DNA from: Bacteroidetes bacterium SW_9_63_38
GTDB taxonomy: Bacteria; Bacteroidota; Rhodothermia; Rhodothermales; Salinibacteraceae
Direction of reading: 5' to 3'
DNA: 56,490 nt
Assembly: GCA_003022435.1 (NCBI GenBank)
Contig: PXUA01000012.1
Span: 1-56,490, forward strand
In this document: positions 1 to 8,167 of the stretch, one piece after another
Layout of the letters: each line of letters begins with the position of its first letter
Position numbering within the stretch: the stretch's first letter is position 1
Made by a program: the position numbers and the translations under genes
Notes under the pieces: model-generated
What the model was told of the DNA's origin: nothing
The model's database searches: none
Seen by the model: only the letters and a program-made list of their open reading frames with translations

Positions 1-392
1 TCGTCGTGGGCGGTCTGGACGCGGGCAGCCTGGGGCTACGGCGGTGGATGGGGGAGGCCGGGACGCTCATTCTGGGAAGCACGCTGCTCATGGGCGGCAC
101 TACGTTGGCAAGCTACGCGATGGGATTCCTCGGACTCCGGGGCGCGCTCGGGCTAGAGTCCGACCTCGCGACCGACGGGCCGTTTGCGGTAAGCCGGAAT
201 CCGGGCTATCTCGGCGACCTCATACTGATGGCCGGATACATCCTCCTCTCCGATTCGCGCCTCGCGGGTATCGTGGCCGCCGCCGCGGCGATCTGGTTCC
301 TTTTGGCACCGCTTGCCGAGGAGCTCTGGCTCGATGACCGGTACGGCGAGGCCTACCGGCGCTACAAACAGGCTCATCCCCGGTGGCTTTGA
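1..392 (+). CDS. ICMT/PEMT-like membrane methyltransferase, 5' partial
   Basis: The reading frame is open to the left edge, so only the C-terminal ~130 residues are visible; the first in-window start codon is a GTG at 6. Two or three hydrophobic segments alternate with short loops. The run PFAVSRNPGYLGDL followed by a C-terminal LWLDDRYGEAYRRYK matches the SAM-binding end of isoprenylcysteine carboxyl methyltransferase / phospholipid methyltransferase-like integral membrane enzymes, where RNPxYLG is typical. The true substrate in bacteria is usually unknown. It ends at a TGA about 105 bp before a MITE-like element. The fold assignment is fairly secure; the substrate is not known. Confidence 0.75.
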   Translation, partial: VVGGLDAGSLGLRRWMGEAGTLILGSTLLMGGTTLASYAMGFLGLRGALGLESDLATDGPFAVSRNPGYLGDLILMAGYILLSDSRLAGIVAAAAAIWFLLAPLAEELWLDDRYGEAYRRYKQAHPRWL

Positions 393-497
393 TGCTTGAC
401 CACGATAGTACTCGGTTCCTGCAGACGCCCGCACGACTTGCAATGCCCGATCACGTTCAACTCGATCTTCCCATCGTCCTTTCCCGACGTCCTAGTG

Positions 498-590
498 CAG
501 CTTCAACTGGTCCGTTGTGCAATCGAGATACCTCAAGCTGGAGCGTGGAGCAATAGCAAACTGCTTTCCCCAAAAGATCGTTTGAAGCTG
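498..590 (+). mobile_element. MITE-like element, copy 1
   Basis: A 93-bp unit bounded by inverted ends CAGCTTCAA...TTGAAGCTG. It is identical base for base to the copy at 12809-12901 and nearly identical to copies at 38984 and 56381. The left flank extends the terminal repeat to CCTAGTGCAGCTTCAA. The right flank here (GCGCATG) does not match the extended end seen in copies 2 and 3, so this copy may be truncated or joined at a deletion. It has no coding capacity for a transposase. It abuts the remnant of a P-type ATPase gene, which looks cut by it. No clear target-site duplication is visible. Confidence 0.75.
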
Positions 591-1840
591 GCGCATGTCA
601 TCGCCGCCACGGACGACGAGGCGGACCGGCTCTGCATCCACTACGATCCAGAGGCAATCTCGCCGCCCCGCATCCGCCAGCGGGCCCAGAGCCTGGGGAT
701 GGAGTTGACCGACCAGTACGGGCATCTCTCCTGGGCCGTCCGCGGTATTTCGCACCCTCGGCGCGCCCGTACCATCGCCCGGCGCCTGCGGCAGATCGAA
801 GGGATCGTGGAGCCGGGGTGCTGGATGCCCGCGACTTGGGGACGACGACGTCCGACGACCCCGACGCCCAGGATCACGATGCGGACGAGGAGCACGACCA
901 CGGCGGCATCTTTGGGGAGAAGACGGAGCTGATCTTTGCCATCCTCGCCGGCGTCTGTGTGGCCGCAGGATTTGGGCTCTCGTTCGTAGGAGCGGTGCCG
1001 GAATCCGTCTCCCTGGGCCTGCACGTGGGGGGCTACGTCTTCGGGGGCTACTACACCGTGCGGGAGATGATCGACACGCTTCGGGCGGGCGGCTTCGAGG
1101 TGGATTTCCTGATGCTCGTCGCCGCGATCGGGGCGGCGGTGGAGGGCACGACCATGCACATCGGCAAGACGGCACTCTTCGACGAGGTCGACGGCCCGCC
1201 GTTGCCCGCGACCCTGTGGGTGGAGGTGGAGCGGCTCGAACGGGACGGACACACGACGATGACGGTGCGACGGGGCGAGCGATACCTCGGGGCGATCGGC
1301 CCTCGGGACGCGCCGCGGGACGACGCGAGGACGACGCTCCAGCGGCTTCGCGACACCGGCATCCGGCGTATGATCGTCCTTTCGGGGGACCATCAGCGGG
1401 TGGTCGATGCCGTGTCTGATCAACTGGGCATCGACGAGGCGCGCGGGGACTTGCTGCCGGACGACAAGGTGGAGGCGGTGCGGGCGCTTCGCCGCGAGGA
1501 CGATGTGGCCATGGTGGGGGACGGGGTGAACGACGCCCCTGCTATGGCGAACGCGACGATGGGCATCGCCATGGGGGCCGCCGGGTTGGACGCGGCGCTG
1601 GAGACGGCCGACGTGGCCCTCATGGCCGATGCGCTCGATCCGCTTCCGTTCGCGGTGGGGCTGAGTCGGCAGACCCGTCGAATCATCCGGCAGAATCTGT
1701 GGCTGGCCCTTGGCACGGCGGCATTCCTCGTCCCGGCCACGATTGCGGGACTGGACATCGGCCCGGCGGTGATGCCGCACGAGGGCTCGACGCTCCTGGT
1801 GGTAGGCAATGCGCTGCGACTGCTCCGATACGAGCCCTAA
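591..1840 (+). pseudogene. Heavy-metal P-type ATPase (ZntA-like), degenerate
   Basis: Remnant of a P1B-type metal-exporting ATPase. Frame one (from 591) gives an N-terminal regulatory region ending in RRLRQIEGIVEPG. A G-run at 814-818 then carries what looks like a one-base deletion, and the next frame continues VLDARDLG. A His/Asp-rich linker (DAQDHDADEEHDHGG) leads into the first membrane segments. Near 1143 the sequence jumps from VAAIGAA straight into GKTALFDEVDG. This removes the remaining early helices, CPC metal motif, actuator domain and DKTGT phosphorylation site. The distal part is intact: IVLSGDHQRVVDAV, VGDGVNDAPAMA and the last helices. Without CPC and DKTGT it cannot pump. The 5' end stops at a MITE-like element. 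Confidence 0.85.
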
Positions 1841-1946
1841 TTGTCACTGCAGAGGAAGCATCGGGGGCTGAACGCCGGAAGAGAATGAGCGTTTGGGAGG
1901 ACGGAAGTTCGACGATTGCGCTTTCGCAACCAACCCACGCTTCCCC

Positions 1947-2585
1947 ATGACCGTAGCCGTTATCGGCGCCAACGGCAGCATTGGCCGTCTGCTGCTCGAC
2001 CAACTCGATGACACCGATTACGAGGCTGTCGGCGTGGTCCGCTCCGCGGATCAGTTCGACGCCATTCGGGAGCGCGGGGCCGGGCCGCGCCTCGGCGATC
2101 TCGAAGGGGAATTTGCATCTGCCCTGGACGGGGCCGACGCGGTCGTCTTTACCGCCGGGGCGGGCGGGGCGACCGGCTGGGACAAGACGCTCATGGTTGA
2201 CCTCTGGGGCGCCCGGCGGACGGTTGATGTCTGCGAGGAAAAGGGCATCGACCGCTACGTGATGATTAGCGCCACCGGCGCGGCCGACCCCGATACCGGC
2301 TGGGAGCCGCTTCGCCCCTACCTCGTCGCCAAGCGGGCGGCCGACGACTACCTGCAAGACTCGGACCTCGACGAGACGGTTCTGCGCCCCACGACCCTCA
2401 CCGACGAGCCGGGGACCGGGACCGTCGAGAGTGCCTTCGACCCGAGCGACGGCGACGACATCCCGCGGGCCGACGTGGCCGCCGCTGTCGTGGCGTGTCT
2501 GGACGACGACGCTACCATCGGGCACAGAATCGAGCTGTACGCCGGCGATACGCCGGTGGTGGAGGCCGTGCAACCCCCCCCGTAA
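1947..2585 (+). CDS. NAD(P)-binding SDR-like oxidoreductase (NmrA/YwnB type)
   Basis: The protein starts MTVAVIGANGSIGRLLL, a Rossmann glycine-rich loop (GxxGxxG) at the extreme N-terminus. This is why I choose the ATG at 1947 over an in-frame GTG/ATG extension that adds a non-conserved 18-residue leader. At 212 residues it fits atypical/extended short NAD(P)-binding proteins of the NmrA-like group. Later markers are VVFTAGAGG, a serine/Tyr-containing YVMISATG stretch and VLRPTTLTDEPGTG, typical of the second half of this family. No Shine-Dalgarno is evident, which is common in Bacteroidota. It probably acts as a redox enzyme or redox sensor on an unknown small substrate. Confidence 0.75.
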   Translation: MTVAVIGANGSIGRLLLDQLDDTDYEAVGVVRSADQFDAIRERGAGPRLGDLEGEFASALDGADAVVFTAGAGGATGWDKTLMVDLWGARRTVDVCEEKGIDRYVMISATGAADPDTGWEPLRPYLVAKRAADDYLQDSDLDETVLRPTTLTDEPGTGTVESAFDPSDGDDIPRADVAAAVVACLDDDATIGHRIELYAGDTPVVEAVQPPP

Positions 2586-2636
2586 ATGTGCCGGTTTGGA
2601 GAAAACCGAAAGGCGACGACCGGCAACGACCGGCCT

Positions 2637-3345
2637 CTACACCGACCGGAGCACTTCAACGATGCGGGCCAGCGGGCGAACGTGCTCCCGCCACTCCTGC
2701 TGAGAAATCTCCTGGTCGAGGACCTCCGAACTCGCGGCCGAGAGGTGAATCGTTTCGTCCTGAAGGTGCACGCGGCGAACGATGGTCCCGGCGGGACCGT
2801 GAAGAAGATAAATCGCCCCGTCGCTCAACGGCTCCCCGTCCCAGAGCACCCCTCGGACGCGGTCCCCAGGGTCGACAAGGTCCTGCATGGCATTCCCCGA
2901 GATGTGAAAGGTTTTGAGGTGATCGGGGGGGACCCCGTACACCTCGCGGATGAGTGATTCGCTGAGCCCCTCGGCCGCCTCCATCTCTTGCAACTGAAGG
3001 GCCTTCGCCTCATTGACAATCCGAACGATCGGAACACGATGGAGTGGGCCGTTAGGACCTTGGATCTCGGAAGGCCCCATTGCTTGTACAAGCGAGACAG
3101 GTTGGGAGCAATCGGGGACCGTGCGCATCATTGATCCCTCGCCGGTAAGGAACCAGTACAGGTTCACACCCAGGCGGGATAGTCAGTACGGTTGTCCCCG
3201 GCCGACGGTGCCCCTGCACATACTTTGAGAAGCTTGGTGATTTCATCTCCAGAGAGCGGGCCAGTTCGCTTTTGTTGCCGCCACAGAGCCGATCCGCAAT
3301 TTTCCGGAGACGTGTACCGGTCTCGCTATCTTCGTTTTTGCCCAT
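2637..3345 (-). pseudogene. XRE-HTH / S24 peptidase-like repressor, frameshifted
   Basis: Two frames together make one phage-repressor-like protein. From the ATG at 3345 comes an HTH domain (RLRKIADRLCGGNKSELARS, then SFSKYVQGHRRPGTTVLT). Around 3185-3195 the frame breaks. The continuation is in another frame, LSRLGVNLYWFLTGEGSMM, a phrase that normally follows the HTH directly in XRE-S24 proteins. The C-terminal part has the S24/LexA-like peptidase region with HISGNAMQDLVDPGDRV, where GNAM replaces the usual G(D/E)SM. Because SM is NAM, the catalytic Ser of the self-cleaving form is absent. The shift is net +1/-2. It could be a true pseudogene or a sequencing error. Confidence 0.7.
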
Positions 3346-3363
3346 CAGGGATAGGGGTTGCAC

Positions 3364-4094
3364 TCGTACAGGATCAAATAAAGAGCCATTTCTCCTTCAG
3401 GGGAGGAGAGCCGCAGCGGGCCCTGCAGTAAACCTCCGTTGTGCTTGTGGGGGGAAGGAACGGAGGCGCGTGGGGCATTCCGAGTACAGACGACACCGAT
3501 ACGCCAATACGGCGTCCCCGATCTGGAATCGGTGCGTCCGGTTCCGCGCGTACGGATATCTTGCGTGCGTCCTTACGAATCGGCGAAGACACTCGGGGGT
3601 GGGAAGCTGCCCGATTCCTCGTACGGGGATGAGAACCTGTTTTGCGAGCGGGTGCGTCGTCGAGACACAGTGGGCGAAGCTGCAAAATGGCGCCCGAATG
3701 ATCCTGGCAAGCGTGCTTGCCTCTAGCGGCGCTACCAGGGAGGAGATCTCAGATCTCCAATGTAGAAGCCATTTTGCGCGAGATCCACGAAGTCGCAGCG
3801 CTGGGAGCAGGGCCATCTAAATGGCCGCGACCGAGTACCCGCCGGAGTGGCCGTAAACGTTTTGCCAAACAGGTTCTGAACACCATAACTTTCGGAATAG
3901 AGACGTGACCGCTCCGCGAACCGCGTCGCTCCCTGAAAGTTTTGACGCACTCTTTCTGGGAAGGATCCGAACGGGGCGGCAGTGGCACTCGCTGAGAGCA
4001 GGACGCCTGCGGAGAGCGGTGCATGCTGAGCAGCGACCTCCCCGTTCATCTCTCTTGCGAGTGCGGGGGACGATGTGCGGAGGGGAGGGCGGGT
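3364..4094. other. 731-bp stretch with no recognisable gene
   Basis: None of the open frames here has family features or plausible composition; they look like chance frames. The DNA is less GC-rich than its neighbours. It holds a perfect palindrome GGAGATCT-C-AGATCTCC near 3741-3757 and GGCCATCTAAATGGCC at 3811-3826, whose near-copy lies at 50729. A 32-bp stretch at 3853-3884 resembles 12633-12664. This may be scar DNA left by lost accessory genes near the broken repressor. Confidence 0.6.
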
Positions 4095-5069
4095 CTATCG
4101 CGAAGTGCGACGCTGGTCGTCCCACAGTTTCTGCTGCGCCGTGCCGGGCGGGACCGAATAGGGATCATTCGGCAGCTCGACACGCTTGAGAACCGGGTAG
4201 CGTTTTTTGTAGACAAAGGGCTCCGGGGTGCCCTTCGGCTCTTCTCCAAACACGAGCACCATGGTGCCGGGGTCCAGCAGGGTTCCGCGCATGGTCGACG
4301 GGCCCATGTGCCCGCGTGTGGTTTCCCAGGGTTCGGCCCAGTCGTAGACCCACTTGGCGTCGGCGTCCACGAGACGGACGCACCCGTGGCTCGTGGGGCC
4401 GCCGGTGGGCATCGAGTACTGGTGGATGTGGATGCCCCGAGCCGCGTGGAAGTTGAATACCCACCGCATTTTCCATTCCTCGCCCGGCGGGCTGAGTGTG
4501 GAGACGCGTTTTTTCTCCTTCCAGTTGAAGTTGAAGCGGCCGCTGGGTGTGGCGCGGGACGAGTCGGGATCGCCGGTGTTGACGATGCCCCAGCGCATCA
4601 GTTCGCCGTATTCGTAGGCCGCAAAGGCCTGGACCTCCTTGTGGATGATGAACACCTTGTCGAGGGTGTGGGCACTGGGGTAGTAGCGCGGAAACGGGGA
4701 ATACGCCCGAAAGTCGAGGCCGTACTGGGTGGGTGCGACGAGGGTGTCGCCGAGTGGCGTGTTCTCGACCGTTTGCCGGTTGAGCAGTTCGAGGAGCTGG
4801 GCGCGCCCGCGCCCGAGCTCCGAGTCGCCGTCGCCGATGCGCTGATAGAGGCGATTGCGGGCGACGACGTGGTTGCCGCTCAGATCGTCCAGGACAACGT
4901 ACTCGTAGTAGACATCCGGTAGGTTGTCGAGGTGCTCGGCCCGAGTGGACAGAATGTCCTCGAGGGCATACTGGTCGAAGTAGCCCTGTGCGGCGGCGGG
5001 ATTGGGACCGGCCAGAAGCAGCACCAGCGTACCGACACCGAGGAGCACCGAGCGGAGCGACGTAGGCAT
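4095..5069 (-). CDS. L,D-transpeptidase (YkuD/ErfK family), exported
   Basis: A 324-residue protein with an N-terminal signal peptide (hydrophobic GVGTLVLLLAGPNPAAAQG). The catalytic signature is IHIHQYSMPTGGPTSHGCVRL: the upstream His and the SHGCVRL nucleophile Cys of YkuD-type L,D-transpeptidases, which form or modify peptidoglycan 3-3 cross-links or anchor proteins in the periplasm. The preceding region GRFNFNWKEKKRVSTLSPPG fits the beta-sheet frame of the domain. The N-terminal third (residues 30-130) is unassigned and probably a substrate-binding or spacer region. It is followed after 68 bp by an ion channel gene on the same strand, not an obvious functional partner. Confidence 0.88.
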   Translation of the reverse strand: MPTSLRSVLLGVGTLVLLLAGPNPAAAQGYFDQYALEDILSTRAEHLDNLPDVYYEYVVLDDLSGNHVVARNRLYQRIGDGDSELGRGRAQLLELLNRQTVENTPLGDTLVAPTQYGLDFRAYSPFPRYYPSAHTLDKVFIIHKEVQAFAAYEYGELMRWGIVNTGDPDSSRATPSGRFNFNWKEKKRVSTLSPPGEEWKMRWVFNFHAARGIHIHQYSMPTGGPTSHGCVRLVDADAKWVYDWAEPWETTRGHMGPSTMRGTLLDPGTMVLVFGEEPKGTPEPFVYKKRYPVLKRVELPNDPYSVPPGTAQQKLWDDQRRTSR

Positions 5070-5137
5070 GTGCGGACGGAGTCGTTCAGATCATACGAAT
5101 CCAGGAGTACTACCGGCCGTCGCTGGGTCCGTTTCGG

Positions 5138-6193
5138 TCAAGGCGTGCACACCTTCTCACGAAGGGCCTGAATGATGTCGGAGTCGCCCAGGACGATGAG
5201 GATGTCCCCGGCGTCGATGCGGGCGGAGGGGGTTGGATTGAACGTCATTTCGCCGGTGTCGGCGTCGATGATGCCGATGACGACGGCGTCGAATTGCTGG
5301 CGAAAGTTGCTTTCGGCGAGGGACTGGCCCGCCAGGGGGGCGCTGGAGTGCACCTTGACCTCCTCGATTTGGAGGCTGAGCGATTTGACGTGGAGCACCC
5401 GCTCCATGAACTGGTCGACGTTGGGACGAAGGACGACCTGAGCCATCCGGTCGGCGCCCACCTCGCTCGGGGCGATGACTTTATCGGCGCCGGCGTGGAG
5501 GAGTTTGCTCTGGTTGCTGTGGTCGACGGTACGGGCTAGGATGAACAGCTCCGGATTCATCTCCCGGGCCGTAAGGGTCACGAAGACGTTGCTGCTGTCT
5601 TCCGGCAGGGTCGGGATGAGGCACTGGGCACGGTCGATTCCGGCCTTCTTGAGCACCGCGTCCTCCTCGGCGTTGCCCTGTACGTGGAGAATGTTGTTCT
5701 TGCGCAGTTCGGCAATTTCGTCCTCGGCGACGTCGACGACGACGAAAGGATGGCCGGCGGCGTCCAGATCCTCGGCCAGGCGCTGACCGACGCGGCCGTA
5801 GCCGCAGATGATGTAGTGGTCGGAGAGGTCGTTGATCTTTTTCATGATACGACGTTCGCGGAGGCGTTCACTGGCAAGAAGGAGCTGAGCGGAGCGAGCG
5901 ACGACGAAGGTGAGCAGGCCGATGCCCGTGATGCCGAGGCCGAGCGTAAAGAGGCGACCCGCATCCGAGAGCGTGTGTACTTCTTGGAAGCCGATCGTCG
6001 AGAGTGTGATAAATGTCATGTAGAGGCCTTCCATCCAGCTCCAGCCTTCGAGCAAAGCGTATCCGGTCGTCCCCACGACAAACAACACGACGAGAGCGAA
6101 GCTGGCGAGCATGATCTCGCGGCGCGAGGGGTCCATGCGGGCCAGCCAGGAGAGGAAGGCTTCCCAGGAATCCCCCAGAATGCGGAGAGCCAT
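5138..6193 (-). CDS. Potassium channel with TrkA-N and TrkA-C domains
   Basis: A 351-residue MthK/Kch-like protein. Two membrane helices (about residues 28-48 and 83-105) flank a pore loop whose filter reads TLSTIGFQE at 63-71, where potassium channels normally have TxGYGD. The cytosolic RCK part begins with the nucleotide-binding loop YIICGYGRVGQRLAEDL (127-143), with an acidic end to strand two (VVDVAEDE). A TrkA-C domain follows from about residue 265, ending in GDILIVLGDSDIIQALREK. It should gate K+ (or monovalent cation) flux in response to a bound nucleotide, important in a salt-in halophile. The atypical filter leaves ion selectivity open. Confidence 0.85.
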   Translation of the reverse strand: MALRILGDSWEAFLSWLARMDPSRREIMLASFALVVLFVVGTTGYALLEGWSWMEGLYMTFITLSTIGFQEVHTLSDAGRLFTLGLGITGIGLLTFVVARSAQLLLASERLRERRIMKKINDLSDHYIICGYGRVGQRLAEDLDAAGHPFVVVDVAEDEIAELRKNNILHVQGNAEEDAVLKKAGIDRAQCLIPTLPEDSSNVFVTLTAREMNPELFILARTVDHSNQSKLLHAGADKVIAPSEVGADRMAQVVLRPNVDQFMERVLHVKSLSLQIEEVKVHSSAPLAGQSLAESNFRQQFDAVVIGIIDADTGEMTFNPTPSARIDAGDILIVLGDSDIIQALREKVCTP

Positions 6194-6280
6194 AGGCAGG
6201 GGCGGGCGACGAGCGGTCGGCAGAACGGCGATGGAACGACGAAAGTCGACGTGCTGATCACGTTCCGGGCGGACGCGGCA

Positions 6281-6799
6281 CTACGCCGGAGTGGGGAGGG
6301 AAAAGGCGTCGGCGTGCCAGGACTGACCGGCGGGCTGTTTGAAGGCGCCGTCGCGCACGGCTCCGAGCGTCGTTACGCTGGGGTCGAAGATCGTCGTGTT
6401 GGTCGTGACGCAACCGTCGTCGGCCCGCTCCTGAAACGTGGAGCGGGGCACGGCGGCAATGGAGCCGTCCTCCGTTCGGTAGAGAACATGAAGCGAGGGG
6501 ACCCACTCGATGTCGTGGGCGTCGGCAACGGCGTCAACCGCGTGGGTGGCGTCATCAATGGCACAGCCGGAGGGGTCTGTCCCGTCGGTCCGCGCTCCAG
6601 CGAGGAGAACAAAGTGGTCATGCAGAATGGTGGCACCGCCCTCCACGTCCTTCCGATGTGAAGACCACTCCTCCACGAATGCTTCCAACTGACGGAGCAC
6701 CCCGCACTGCGTGTCCTCGGAGAGCGGCGTTGCCGCAGGATGAATCCACACGCGGGCGGGGTTGGGCAGGGAGGGTAGCAGGGGCGACTCAGAAGGCAT
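6281..6799 (-). CDS. Conserved Bacteroidota protein of the mis-named 'ABC transporter ATPase' family
   Basis: I start at the ATG at 6799 (MPSESPLLPSLPNPARVWIH), because a longer frame to 6952 adds a leader with unlike composition. The 172-residue product has the pattern ARVWIHPAATPLSEDTQ, LEAFVEEWSSH, then a central LHDHFVLLAGARTDGTDPSGCAIDDATHAV and a final FQ-rich tail. It resembles a small family found across Bacteroidota that databases often label ABC transporter ATPase although it lacks Walker motifs, and this one lacks them too. Conserved features are the W, an SGC(A/S)ID motif and the C-terminal phenylalanines. Function is unknown. Confidence 0.6.
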   Translation of the reverse strand: MPSESPLLPSLPNPARVWIHPAATPLSEDTQCGVLRQLEAFVEEWSSHRKDVEGGATILHDHFVLLAGARTDGTDPSGCAIDDATHAVDAVADAHDIEWVPSLHVLYRTEDGSIAAVPRSTFQERADDGCVTTNTTIFDPSVTTLGAVRDGAFKQPAGQSWHADAFSLPTPA

Positions 6800-7113
6800 G
6801 GGGGACTCCCGTTGGATCGGTGGATACAGACGCGTTCCTTTAAAGAGGGACGCGAGAATTTGTTTTTTGGCGGAGACAAACCCTTCCGGTACGTTCACGG
6901 CCGGCAGGGTCGGACCACGCGGCGACGACCTGATCCGTGCGGGGATCCTCAACTGCTTCGACTGCCCGCCCGGGTCCGTCGGAATGTACGGAACTGTAAT
7001 TGTTGGGGCTCGGGACGGATGGATTCCCGCTCGGGCGCAACGGATTCATGTCTCGTTCATAGAAGGGGGTCCAATAACCCGGAGTATAACGACTCACTCA
7101 TTCTTCCGCCGTC
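6800..7113. other. Divergent intergenic region with one hairpin
   Basis: This 314-bp gap separates two divergently transcribed genes and should hold promoters for both. A stem-loop CGCGTTCC / GGGACGCG (6831-6854, one G-T pair) lies 32 bp upstream of the minus-strand start. I cannot assign promoter boxes with confidence. Confidence 0.4.
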
Positions 7114-7917
7114 ATGTCTACCTATCGAACCGTCGTCGAGTGGATTGCCGACCACCGTGAGGTTGGTATCGACGTTGTCCGCATGTATCTCGGCATCGGG
7201 CTTTTCGTCCGCGGCATTCTCTTCATTGCGGAGTCGCAGGGCATCAAGGCGCTGGTAGATATTTCGACCTTTTCGTTTGCCTCGGCGGCCCTGGTCCACT
7301 ACGTGACGTTTGCGCATCTGGTGGGCGGTCTCCTGCTTGCAGCGGGATTGCTTACCCGGCTGGCGTCCCTCATTCAGATTCCTGTTCTCGTCGGGGCGGT
7401 TTTTCTCGTGCACCTGCAAGAGGGACTGCTCTCGTCCAACCAGTCGCTGGAGTTTTCGGCACTGGTGCTCTTTCTGCTCGTTGCGGTGTTCGTCTTCGGG
7501 GCCGGTCCCTGGTCGGCCGATCGATACGTGTTTGAGACAGAGCCGGAGCTGCAGGACCAGGACCCGGAGCTGTGGTGGCGAGACGACGACTTTGACACGC
7601 GGGAGGCGGTTCCCCGCGACGGCGGTGGCACCGAGCCGGTCCCGGCGGGCGTGGCGGCCGGATCGGCCGCTGAGGCCGCTACGAAGCAAACCGTCGCGGA
7701 AAAGGTGGGTGAAACGACCTGCACCTGCGGGCACGATCTGAGTCATCCCCGGGTGACGGCCGAGCCGCGCTACGGCATGAGTGCAGGATTCTTCTTCATG
7801 CTCGGCATTTCTGCGCCGGTGAAAGAGGTCGTGTTTTACTGCGAGAAATGCAGGACGGTGATGAAGCGGACGCAGGACCCAGAGGTTCTTCGGAAATACC
7901 GCTGGCACACCTCTTGA
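7114..7917 (+). CDS. DoxX-like membrane protein with cysteine-rich C-terminal tail
   Basis: The 267-residue protein has four predicted helices in residues ~18-135 (for example MYLGIGLFVRGILFIAES and HLVGGLLLAAGLLTRLASL), matching the DoxX/SURF4-like four-helix fold. An acidic linker follows (~140-195). The tail then carries two CxC/CxxC pairs: TCTCGHDLSHP near residue 205 and FYCEKCRTVMKR near residue 247, spaced like a zinc ribbon or other metal knuckle. Between them lies a hydrophobic stretch (GMSAGFFFMLGISAPVKEVV). Membrane-embedded DoxX relatives often serve redox or sulfur metabolism. The added Cys tail is unusual, and its role here is inference only. Confidence 0.7.
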   Translation: MSTYRTVVEWIADHREVGIDVVRMYLGIGLFVRGILFIAESQGIKALVDISTFSFASAALVHYVTFAHLVGGLLLAAGLLTRLASLIQIPVLVGAVFLVHLQEGLLSSNQSLEFSALVLFLLVAVFVFGAGPWSADRYVFETEPELQDQDPELWWRDDDFDTREAVPRDGGGTEPVPAGVAAGSAAEAATKQTVAEKVGETTCTCGHDLSHPRVTAEPRYGMSAGFFFMLGISAPVKEVVFYCEKCRTVMKRTQDPEVLRKYRWHTS

Positions 7918-8167
7918 TCGCAATCCCCGCTCCGGTCCGACTGGACGGTTGGGGATGAAAGGAGGGGGGGGGCGGAATGATTGGGGCCCCGCTCCCGCAA
8001 CGTTTCCCGCCAACGAGTGACGGAGATACGTCGTGTAGGGAAATCGATCGCTTGGGGTCGGCACGTTCTGTTGCGTTCGTCCCGCCCGAGAGGGATCTTG
8101 TATCACGGTCGCCCTTCGCCTCCACTTTGTACGCTGATCGATCCGGTTCGACGGATGTGCGAACGGT

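Noticed and set aside
3374..3820. Overlapping frames of 100-180 codons in the gene-free 3.4-4.1 kb stretch
   Set aside because: Basic, Arg/Ser/Pro-rich translations unlike the acidic proteome here, several frames equally open, and no motif.
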